A stretch of 64,000 nucleotides of DNA from positions 1,984,001 through 2,048,000 of the forward strand of contig AP018536.1 in the NCBI GenBank assembly GCA_003584705.1, in the 5' to 3' direction. The position numbers were made by a program, and so were the translations under genes. Below the pieces are notes generated by a model that was not told where the DNA came from, ran no database searches, and saw only the letters and a list, made by a program, of their open reading frames with translations. This stretch comes from Lachnospiraceae bacterium GAM79 (lineage in GTDB: Bacteria > Bacillota > Clostridia > Lachnospirales > Lachnospiraceae). Positions 24,893-31,110 of the stretch are shown here, in pieces; the first letter of the stretch is position 1; each line of letters starts with the position of its first letter.

Positions 24893-25240
24893 ATGATATG
24901 TGAAAAATGTAAAGGAAAAATGAATTGGAGTATCGAAGGTGCTACTCAAGGATGGAGATGCCCTATGTGTGGGTGGAATATAATAACAACATACATTGAA
25001 GATATAGATAGAGATGAAACGGAATACAGTCTGTATATAAAAAATGTAACAGAAGTTGATGTAGAAAAAATAAAATTTGTTGCAAAAACAGCTAATGTTA
25101 ATTTTGTTATTGCGAAGCAAATGCTTGAAAAAAGAGAAGTATGTATATTAAAAGCTAAGGCACCTAAGATTAAACCAGTAATTACAAAATTACAAGAATT
25201 GGGGATTGATTTTAATGTAAATCCTTCATTCAATTATTGA
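24893..25240 (+). CDS. Zinc-ribbon protein, likely immunity protein of the adjacent toxin tip
   Basis: The 115-residue protein starts with a CEKC ... CPMC zinc ribbon (residues 3-24), then an alpha/beta part (VEKIKFVAKTANVNFVIAKQML, VCILKAKAPKIKPVITKLQELGIDF) resembling the L7/L12 C-terminal fold. No signal peptide, so it is cytosolic. It starts 3 bases after the toxin-tip stop codon, the standard toxin-immunity arrangement. Immunity function is inferred from position and size. Confidence 0.65.
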   Translation: MICEKCKGKMNWSIEGATQGWRCPMCGWNIITTYIEDIDRDETEYSLYIKNVTEVDVEKIKFVAKTANVNFVIAKQMLEKREVCILKAKAPKIKPVITKLQELGIDFNVNPSFNY

Positions 25241-25289
25241 GAATGTCTTAAAGATAATTTGCAGATTGTAACTAACTGGTAATTAGTAA

Positions 25290-25328
25290 AAGCCAGCAAG
25301 GATAATCATAACGATTTTCTGCTGGCTT
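25290..25328 (+). terminator. Hairpin after the zinc-ribbon gene
   Basis: AAGCCAGCA (25290-25298) pairs with TGCTGGCTT (25320-25328). A short T-run lies in the loop side rather than after the stem, so termination is uncertain; it could equally be part of the IS110 relic. Confidence 0.4.
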
Positions 25329-25330
25329 CT

Positions 25331-25938
25331 ATGTCATGTGGTTTTACCATTTCCAATCTGCTAATTCCAAAAGCAGTGCAAAGCAACACTGCATCGCCAT
25401 ACGGAAAACAACTGCGGTATAATAAATGTTCTACAAAGACCTGCGAGACAATCTTAGATGTGGTAGCTGGTGATAAAGTGAAAAATAATGCTTACCAAGA
25501 TGCAGAGATATGGTAGCACTCAGCATTGTCAGTGCTTTACAGCACTATGCTAAGCAGCTTGCTGAAGTAGACAAGATGCTGGAAAAAATGTATGAGATGC
25601 CGACGTGTACACTTACAACTATTCTTGGTGTAAATGTTATCACAGTAGTGAAAATTCTGTCAGAAATTGGTGACATCAAGTGTTTTGGTAATGCGAACAA
25701 ACTGGCACAGTTTGCTGGAATTACACCGCTTCATCTATCCTCCAGCGGTAAAGGTAAGGATATGGCTACCAAGCAAGGTAATAGAAAATCGCAAGCGACG
25801 ATATACTTTTTTGCGGTTCAGATGATACAGATATCCTCAAAGGGTACACCCATCCAGCTTTTTGTGCGTATTACGAGAAGCGTAAAGAAGAAGGTAAATC
25901 AGTATTATATATGGAATGTTAAAGTTGTGGCGATGTAA
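25331..25938 (+). pseudogene. IS110-family transposase relic
   Basis: From 25510 the frame encodes ILGVNVITVVKILSEIGDIKCFGNANKLAQFAGITP and a Ser/Gly/Lys-rich stretch, the C-terminal (transposase_20) domain of IS110/IS116/IS902 elements. Upstream, KNNAYQDAEIW is in another frame, and the N-terminal DEDD catalytic half is missing. Two stops end it at 25936-25941. It probably truncated the gene that follows. Confidence 0.8.
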
Positions 25939-26833
25939 TAAGGCGACGAATGAGTGTGAGTTTTTGGGGGATATGTCGAGTGATGCGAGACTGAACATTC
26001 ATGAAAATTATTTATTCCTTGCGTTTGGGAAAGACAAGGTGTGGTTGATGCCGGTAGAAGGGGATCTTGGGGAGAGGATCAATCTGGCAGAACAGTTGGC
26101 AGAAAACGATGGAGATTCAGGAAGATACGAATTGGATATTGCTGGTTATCATGGCTGGAACATCTATTCGTATGATGGAGATATTATAGCGGTGACAGAT
26201 CAGGATGATCATAGCGTTGCCATAAGTAATGTTTTGTCGATTGATGTGCGTGTAGATAAACACTGGTATTATAAAGATGGAGAGAGTATTGAGTTTCGGG
26301 ATGACTATTTTCAATATAGGAGAGCGGGCGAAGACGAATGGCATGATATTTGTCCAGAGTATTTTGGTAACATATTATGGTTTAAACTTGGAATTAGGGA
26401 GGTAAATTTTCTCCCAAAGCGCATTGTGAAGGAAGGGGAGAAGCTTTATCTGTCAGTTGAGATAGGAAGGACGAAGGTGACTGAGATGTCACAGAAGCAT
26501 TTAGAGAGAGAACTGCTGGTCGAAATCGATCTTGAGACGGACACGAGCCGTATGCTATACGATACGCGAAATAATAGGACAAGAATCGTCGGATACCGGG
26601 AGCGAAATGTTTATCTGCTGAAAGATCATATTGTATACAAAAACGTGTTGAAAACTGGAGAGCAGAGGGAAATGTATGATTTGGGTCAAGAAAGCATGCT
26701 CTGGTATGAGGAAGATGGAGAACATAAGGATGTTCATTTTGAATGGTATGGAGATTATATGGTTGTATGGAGCTATAACAATGGGGATGGGGAAAATCTG
26801 GTGACGATAAAAAGCCTGGATATGACGAGGTAG
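25916..26833 (+). CDS. Beta-propeller-like protein, probably 5'-truncated
   Basis: The 305-codon frame has short repeated strands typical of propeller proteins (WNIYSYDGDIIAVTD, VWLMPVEGDLGERINL, VYLLKDHIVYKNVLKTGEQREMYDLG, FEWYGDYMVVWSYNNGDGENLVTIKS). It has no signal peptide, and its first codons lie inside the IS110 relic. I infer that a longer, exported precursor lost its N-terminus. Function unknown. Confidence 0.55.
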   Translation: MLKLWRCNKATNECEFLGDMSSDARLNIHENYLFLAFGKDKVWLMPVEGDLGERINLAEQLAENDGDSGRYELDIAGYHGWNIYSYDGDIIAVTDQDDHSVAISNVLSIDVRVDKHWYYKDGESIEFRDDYFQYRRAGEDEWHDICPEYFGNILWFKLGIREVNFLPKRIVKEGEKLYLSVEIGRTKVTEMSQKHLERELLVEIDLETDTSRMLYDTRNNRTRIVGYRERNVYLLKDHIVYKNVLKTGEQREMYDLGQESMLWYEEDGEHKDVHFEWYGDYMVVWSYNNGDGENLVTIKSLDMTR

Positions 26834-26898
26834 GAAATATTAGGAGAATGGTAATCTGAGAGAGAGGGCAAACAATAAAATAAAGGAGATGATTGTAT

Positions 26899-27495
26899 AT
26901 GATGGGGATGAGAGCTAAAAAAATCTGCATGGCAATGCTCCTTATCGTGGGCGGTATAGTGGCAGTGTTTCTTGCACATAGAAAAGTGGCAGAGAAAATC
27001 ACAGAGGAAGAGTACCAACGTTTTTTAGATGGGGAAGTGCCTGCTATGAAAGAGAATGGAAAAACTTATTTTCTGGAAGATTTGTTCGGGGAAGATGTAA
27101 GTGATGTTGAAACTTTTTTATCTGATATTGACGGAGATGGAGTGAAGGAGCTGCATATCCGGAATGGCATTTATTATATTTTAAAAGAAAAAAAGGGGAA
27201 ACTGACGATTCTATATGAGGGTACTGCTATTTACGATGAGCCGGTAGAAGCGATGTCCGGCATTCTGTATTATAGGGAGGGAGGGGCACCATATAATGAG
27301 GCTTACTATTTTACAAGATTTGAAAAAGATGGAACAATGGTGAAAGGACCTACTTATCAATGCTACGACAGTGACGAGGATGGAGAGATTGGGGTGGAAG
27401 ATCTTTATTTAAAGGACGGCGTAGAGCAGGATAGGACTGCGTGGGAGAAGGAAACGGAGATATACAGAGCAATAAAAAATGAGCGGGGCTTATAG
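26899..27495 (+). CDS. Membrane-anchored protein with an EF-hand-like loop
   Basis: The 198-residue protein has a TM helix (about residues 6-25, MAMLLIVGGIVAVFLA) and an acidic extracytoplasmic domain. SDIDGDGVKELHI resembles a Ca-binding EF-hand or dockerin-like loop, and CYDSDEDGEIGVEDL is a second. AAAGGAG is 10 bases before ATG 26899; the TTG at 26893 is less likely. Another small anchored protein of the island; family unknown. Confidence 0.68.
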   Translation: MMGMRAKKICMAMLLIVGGIVAVFLAHRKVAEKITEEEYQRFLDGEVPAMKENGKTYFLEDLFGEDVSDVETFLSDIDGDGVKELHIRNGIYYILKEKKGKLTILYEGTAIYDEPVEAMSGILYYREGGAPYNEAYYFTRFEKDGTMVKGPTYQCYDSDEDGEIGVEDLYLKDGVEQDRTAWEKETEIYRAIKNERGL

Positions 27496-27522
27496 TCGGG
27501 TTGTTTCGATGGGGAAAAATCA

Positions 27523-27849
27523 ATGAAGTATATTCAGAACAGAACAAACTGGTGCTGGGTGGTGGCCTGTAAAGTTGTCGGAGAGCAGTATAAGAAAAAT
27601 TTTACGGAATTTGCGTTTACACTGGAAAGTCCGGAGACGGAGGTAGCGGTCAGCAATCTGGATGGACTGCGTACAGATATTGTAAAAAGAAGAAATGGAA
27701 TATATTTTGTGGATGCGTGGCAGTCAGCTATTGCCAGGAATGCAGACTTTCTGCACGGAGGTTTGGAGGGAAATTTTCCGGGAAATGATCAGATGAAGAT
27801 GCGAGGCTTAAAGAAGAGAAAAGGCGTTAACGTCTCCTCTTTTACCTGA
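27523..27849 (+). CDS. Papain-like cysteine peptidase fragment (NWCW), possible toxin tip
   Basis: The 108-residue frame begins MKYIQNRTNWCWVVACKVVG. Gln followed six residues later by Cys-Trp is the papain-like active-site opening (oxyanion Gln, nucleophile Cys), as in C39/C70-type peptidases and several polymorphic toxins. No signal peptide; a catalytic His is not obvious, with HGGLEG a weak candidate. The C-terminus runs into a hairpin (27810-27842), so it is probably a fragment. The GGGGAAAAATCA upstream is a poor ribosome binding site. Confidence 0.45.
   Translation: MKYIQNRTNWCWVVACKVVGEQYKKNFTEFAFTLESPETEVAVSNLDGLRTDIVKRRNGIYFVDAWQSAIARNADFLHGGLEGNFPGNDQMKMRGLKKRKGVNVSSFT
27810..27842 (+). 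terminator. Hairpin overlapping the end of the NWCW frame
   Basis: AAAGAAGAGA (27810-27819) pairs with TCTCCTCTTT (27833-27842) with one mismatch, plus inner GGCG/CGTC pairing. It is followed by TACC only. Confidence 0.5.
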
Positions 27850-27877
27850 TAACTCTTAATTATCGTTACCATATTAA

Positions 27878-27930
27878 AAAATGAACCTAGATTATTCACG
27901 GATCAGCCGTGAATAATCTAGGTTCATTTT
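27878..27930. repeat. Perfect 24-bp palindrome made of two opposed IS1380-type ends
   Basis: The arms 27878-27901 and 27907-27930 are perfect complements around ATCAG. The sequence CCTAGATTATTCACGG is the outer end of the IS1380-like copies (compare 16528-16543). Two element ends facing each other with nothing between suggest an internally deleted or collapsed copy, or a MITE-like relic. Confidence 0.7.
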
Positions 27931-27969
27931 AAAGTGATGTCTCCATACAACATACTCTAAGACATCAAA

Positions 27970-28020
27970 AGTGGCAGAATCCAAGTAAAATCAATGGATT
28001 CTGCCACTATACTTTTCTTT
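27970..28020 (+). terminator. Terminator near the right end of the island
   Basis: AGTGGCAGAATCCA (27970-27983) pairs perfectly with TGGATTCTGCCACT (27995-28008), followed by ATACTTTTCTTT. It may belong to the insertion-sequence-like right terminus and shields the lexA-type control region beyond from island transcription. Confidence 0.75.
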
Positions 28021-28035
28021 AAGTGTCAAAGATGG

Positions 28036-28097
28036 GATTATAGCATAGCAAAAAAGCAAACATATATTCCAAAAATATGTTCGATTTTTAACTTGAC
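28036..28097. repeat. Right direct repeat of the island (62 bp)
   Basis: It matches 11712-11779; bases 28051-28097 are identical to 11733-11779. The 6-base deletion in the A-tract would shorten the lexA-type promoter spacer on the minus strand from 17 to 11, so this copy is not a usable leftward promoter. Its last bases (TTGAC) form part of the rightward -35 box of the LysM gene. Confidence 0.9.
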
Positions 28098-28121
28098 AGA
28101 AGAATGCATGTTCGATATAAT
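28093..28121 (+). promoter_or_regulatory. Promoter of the YneA-like LysM gene
   Basis: TTGACA (28093-28098) and TATAAT (28116-28121) are both perfect and are 17 bases apart. Such a strong promoter is what a tightly LexA-repressed gene needs. Confidence 0.88.
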
Positions 28122-28144
28122 ACAAGCAGAAAGAACAAATGTTC
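28102..28144. promoter_or_regulatory. LexA (SOS) boxes
   Basis: GAACAAATGTTC at 28133-28144 fits the Gram-positive LexA consensus GAAC-N4-GTTC exactly, just downstream of the transcription start. GAATGCATGTTC at 28102-28113, within the promoter spacer, has one mismatch. Two boxes over one promoter indicate SOS control of the LysM gene. Confidence 0.85.
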
Positions 28145-28174
28145 CCGAACAGATTTTCTTATGTGAGGTGTGTT

Positions 28175-28570
28175 ATGAGAGTACAGAAGAGTGTATACCA
28201 TATGACGGACAGAGAGTTAAGATTATATAAGAGACAGTTAAGAAGGAGGATGCAGATGCAGCGCAGGATCCTTACCATGATTGCTACGGTCTGTGTGATT
28301 ATTTTCTGTGCGGTATCCTATCAGGGAATCCGTTCTCTGGCAAGCTCCGGGGAAGAACAGGTAAAGTTCAAATACTATACTCAGGTGACGCTAGCTTACG
28401 GAGAGACCTTATGGGATCTGTCCGAGGATTATATTGATTATGAAGAGTATAAGGATAAGAAGGAATATATAGATGAGGTTCAGAGCATCAACCATCTGGC
28501 GGAAGAGGACAGCATCCGCGCCGGACAGACGTTGATCGTACCTTATTATTCTTATGAGTTTGTGAAGTGA
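28175..28570 (+). CDS. YneA-like LysM protein, SOS-induced division inhibitor candidate
   Basis: The 131-residue protein has a basic cytoplasmic start, a TM helix (about residues 31-50) and an extracytoplasmic LysM domain (VTLAYGETLWDLSEDYIDYE ... AEEDSIRAGQTLIVPYY). This is the layout of Bacillus YneA, which delays septation during SOS and is divergent from lexA. Here the same divergence would exist without the island. ATG 28175 follows GAGGTG; the frame's earlier ATG at 28139 lies inside the LexA box. Confidence 0.88.
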   Translation: MRVQKSVYHMTDRELRLYKRQLRRRMQMQRRILTMIATVCVIIFCAVSYQGIRSLASSGEEQVKFKYYTQVTLAYGETLWDLSEDYIDYEEYKDKKEYIDEVQSINHLAEEDSIRAGQTLIVPYYSYEFVK

Positions 28571-28621
28571 TAAGAAAGAGTATGATAAATGGAAAGTTAG
28601 TAAAGAAATGCTATCAAATCC

Positions 28622-28811
28622 CCGTAGCCCTTGGCAAGGTATAAGAAACGCGGCACGCTCGTACTTTAGTACGATGCGCTCCTGTCGCAGAGCGTAGCGG
28701 TACATAAGCGGTCACAATACGACCGCAATGCGTCCCTTGGGACGCTATGGTACCGACGTCTGCTTACGGCACTGCTTATTCTTATACCCAGCCGGGGCTA
28801 CTGTTTTTTTT
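28622..28811 (+). ncRNA. Large structured element, candidate non-coding RNA or palindromic repeat
   Basis: The ends pair with each other: GTAGCCC (28624-28630) and TATAAGAA (28640-28647) match GGGCTAC (28795-28801) and TTCTTATA (28779-28786). Inside are several hairpins, including CGTAC-TTTA-GTACG, GCGGTC/GACCGC and GCGTCCC-TT-GGGACGC. Eight T follow the closing stem. There is no coding potential. A closed multi-hairpin structure with a T-run suggests a stable RNA with built-in terminator; a genome-wide palindromic repeat is the alternative. Confidence 0.5.
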
Positions 28812-28825
28812 GAAAGCTTTCCAAA

Positions 28826-29085
28826 ACGCAGAACTCCCGGCGTATGCGGTGCCATGTCGAAGATGTTTGTCGGAGGATGTTGATATTTTCTAGAAAAGTG
28901 CTGAAAGGCAGGGGGAAAGCGGACACGATGTCCGCGTCAGCCGATTGTCGACATGGATGTCGACTGTAGGCGGCCCCGTCATGACGAGAACTACTCATCA
29001 CTTTTCGTAGAAAATTCACATCCGGAGACCTTACATCGAGACATGTGTATCGCATGCTCCGGGAGTTCGTGGATTTTGCCAATGT
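28826..29085. repeat. Long imperfect inverted repeat with inner hairpins
   Basis: The left part (about 28826-28905) is similar to the reverse complement of the right part (about 28995-29082); shared blocks include GAACTCCCGG, CATGTC, GGATGT, ATTTTCTA and GAAAAGTG. The centre holds GCGGACACGATGTCCGC and GTCGACATGGATGTCGAC. No coding potential. Could be a second structured RNA, a recombination site or a decayed MITE. Confidence 0.55.
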
Positions 29086-29160
29086 ATTTAACTAACTTTC
29101 CATTTTATGCAGAGATGATTAACCTAATACACCAAAAGTGTTGGGTATCTTTTCTAATTG

Positions 29161-30249
29161 TCATTTGTCCGGCTGGTCCGAATGTCTATTGCTGTGTTCC
29201 CGTAGATGAAAAGCATTGGCGGCCTGCCGACGGCGTTGTTCTTCCAGTGCGGCATAGTGTTTTCTTGTGGTATTTACATCTTTATGACCCAGAACATCTG
29301 CTACCAGATAGATATCCCTGGTTTCTTTATAGAGTTCGGTACCGTAGGTACTGCGTAGTTTATGGGGCGTGATTTTCTTTAAGGTGGTTACCCGGGAGGC
29401 ATATTTTTTTACCAGATTCTCTACGGAGCGGACGGCCATCCGGCGACTCTGCAGGGACAGGAACAGAGCATTCTCATGTCCTTCGGCTGGAATGATATGT
29501 TCCCTTTGCTCCAGATAGTCGAGCAGAGCGGTTTCTACTTCATCGCCGAAGTAGACGATTGCTTCATAACCACCTTTTCTCCGGATCTTGATGCCGCCGT
29601 TATTGAAATCCACGTCGTTAATATCCAGACCTACACATTCCGATACACGGATGCCGGTTCCCAACAGAAGCGTCAGGAGGGCAACATCCCGGAGCTTTGT
29701 TTTCTTGTGGTATTCCAGTTCCTTTTTGGTCAGCTTGGTGCCGTCCTCCACCTGATCTAACAGAATAGCCACCTCATTGGGTTCCAGACGGATGATCTCT
29801 TTTTCATGACGCTTCGGCAGAGGAACCAGTGCCGCTGTGTTTTTCTCGATACGTTCGCTCTGAAAATAGTAATTATAGAAGCTTCGAAGAGCAGCCAGTT
29901 TTCTTGCCTTTCCCCGTTCCTCGTTCGTAATATTTTTCCCATCCTTCTGATACAGGCTCATATAGTCCAGATATTCTTCGATATCCGTCCGCTGTACCAT
30001 ATCCAGAACGGAAAGGGGAAATTCAGTAATCTCCATTTTATGGCAATAACTGTTTTTCTCATGGAGAAATTCAAAGAAAAGTCGAATATCATAGGCATAA
30101 GCCAGTCTTGTTCTGGTGGAAGTATAAGGCTCAATTCCACGGAAAAAATCTCTGCAGAAGCTGGGGAGCGTATCCAGAACCTTGCGGAGTTTTAAGATAT
30201 TGTTTTTATTCTGTTCATCGTGATAATTTTCTTCGTTAATGACTGCCAA
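29161..30249 (-). CDS. Tyrosine recombinase (XerC/D-like integrase family)
   Basis: The product of about 362 residues has a SAM-like core-binding domain (residues about 25-130) and a catalytic domain with the full active-site set: Arg in TGIRVSE, Lys in the beta-hairpin KGGYE, HKLR, and HKDVNTTRKHY with the nucleophile Tyr. Chromosomal Xer-type relatives commonly sit beside lexA in this group. The start is uncertain: TTG 30249 overlaps ttcA by 14 bases, while ATG 30312 would overlap it by 77. It lies outside the island's direct repeats, next to two large inverted repeats. Confidence 0.87.
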   Translation of the reverse strand: MAVINEENYHDEQNKNNILKLRKVLDTLPSFCRDFFRGIEPYTSTRTRLAYAYDIRLFFEFLHEKNSYCHKMEITEFPLSVLDMVQRTDIEEYLDYMSLYQKDGKNITNEERGKARKLAALRSFYNYYFQSERIEKNTAALVPLPKRHEKEIIRLEPNEVAILLDQVEDGTKLTKKELEYHKKTKLRDVALLTLLLGTGIRVSECVGLDINDVDFNNGGIKIRRKGGYEAIVYFGDEVETALLDYLEQREHIIPAEGHENALFLSLQSRRMAVRSVENLVKKYASRVTTLKKITPHKLRSTYGTELYKETRDIYLVADVLGHKDVNTTRKHYAALEEQRRRQAANAFHLREHSNRHSDQPDK

Positions 30250-30967
30250 AGTAATCTGACCAACCTTCCATATTTCCTCGTTGGATCGCGGTGAAAATAC
30301 GATCCTTGACACCGGGATTTTCCCGATGAATCTGTTGCAATAGTTCTTTTATGTATTCCCGCGTGGTATGCCCATCTGCAGGACAGGGACTTTTGACCAC
30401 GGGTACCTGATATTTGTTCACAAAACCGATAACTTCGGCTTCCCGCATATAGATCAGCGGCCGGATCACGGTCAGACCGGTTTTATCCAGATGCGTTACC
30501 GGAGAAAAGGTATGCAGTCGGCCCTCGTAGAAGAGGGAGAGCAACATGGTCTCTACTACATCATCTTCGTGATGTGCATAGGCAATCTTATTGCACCCCA
30601 GCTCCTTAATCGCATCGTTCAGTGCACCTTTACGCATTTTCGCACAAAGAGAACAGGGATTGTCCTCCTTGCGGTCTTCAAATACGATTTGGGCAATAGA
30701 AGTCTCCACTACGGTATATGGGATATTTCTGTCAGCACAAAGTGTACGGATTTCATTCAGATTCAGATTCTGAAATCCAAGATTGACTGTGACTGCAATA
30801 ACTGTAAAATGCTTCGGATAAAACTTGCTGAGTTCATATAAAGCCAGCAGGAGAGTAAGACTGTCCTTGCCTCCGGAAATCCCCACAGCGATCCGGTCGC
30901 CTTCTTCGATCATATGATAGTCAGCCACAGCCTGTCTGACACGGCTCAATACTTTTTGTAATGTCAT
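30236..30967 (-). CDS. ttcA: TtcA-like tRNA 2-thiocytidine synthetase
   Basis: The 243-residue adenylating enzyme has the PP-loop GISGGKDS, CSLC (likely Fe-S or thiol transfer cysteines), YAHHEDDVVETML and a C-terminal SPCPADG. TtcA/TtuA-type proteins thiolate tRNA bases using ATP. GGAG is six bases before ATG 30967, favouring this over upstream in-frame starts up to 31162, which would run into the divergent gene. Downstream it overlaps the recombinase start. Confidence 0.88.
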   Translation of the reverse strand: MTLQKVLSRVRQAVADYHMIEEGDRIAVGISGGKDSLTLLLALYELSKFYPKHFTVIAVTVNLGFQNLNLNEIRTLCADRNIPYTVVETSIAQIVFEDRKEDNPCSLCAKMRKGALNDAIKELGCNKIAYAHHEDDVVETMLLSLFYEGRLHTFSPVTHLDKTGLTVIRPLIYMREAEVIGFVNKYQVPVVKSPCPADGHTTREYIKELLQQIHRENPGVKDRIFTAIQRGNMEGWSDYFGSH

Positions 30968-31044
30968 TGCTAACTCCATTCTTTTACTGGTATCTATTTT
31001 ATACTGCCGGGAATTCTTTTTCAACAAAAACGACAGATTTCTTC

Positions 31045-31073
31045 TTGTGGTGAGCGAAAAACCATAGTATATT
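31045..31073 (+). promoter_or_regulatory. Promoter for the AI-2E-family gene and dtd
   Basis: TTGTGG (31045-31050) and TATATT (31068-31073) are spaced by 17 bases, 37 bases before the gene. Confidence 0.5.
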
Positions 31074-31110
31074 AAAAGAGATAAGATTTTATGAAGAAAG
31101 GTGTAGTTGA

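Larger units (their letters stand above)
11780..28035. mobile_element. 16.3-kb accessory island between lexA and the yneA-like gene
   Basis: The insert is bounded on both sides by the 62-68 bp direct repeat. Its own ends form an imperfect inverted repeat: GGGTCTTCGACACTT at 11780-11794 against the complement of 28021-28035, sharing TCTTYGACACTT. Content differs sharply from the flanks: IS relics, pseudogenes, many small secreted or membrane-anchored proteins, A/T-rich codon use and TTG/GTG starts. Outside it, lexA and the LysM gene resume what looks like one divergent intergenic region. No integrase or complete transposase is inside, so the carrier has decayed or was acquired in steps. Confidence 0.8.

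Noticed and set aside
28622..28811. CRISPR array
   Set aside because: The repeats are inverted hairpins, not regularly spaced direct repeats; no array was found anywhere in the window.
29161..30249. Tyrosine recombinase as the integrase of the 16.3-kb island
   Set aside because: It lies outside the right direct repeat, is coupled to ttcA and looks like a chromosomal Xer-type gene. It could still act on the repeats, but sequence alone does not link them.
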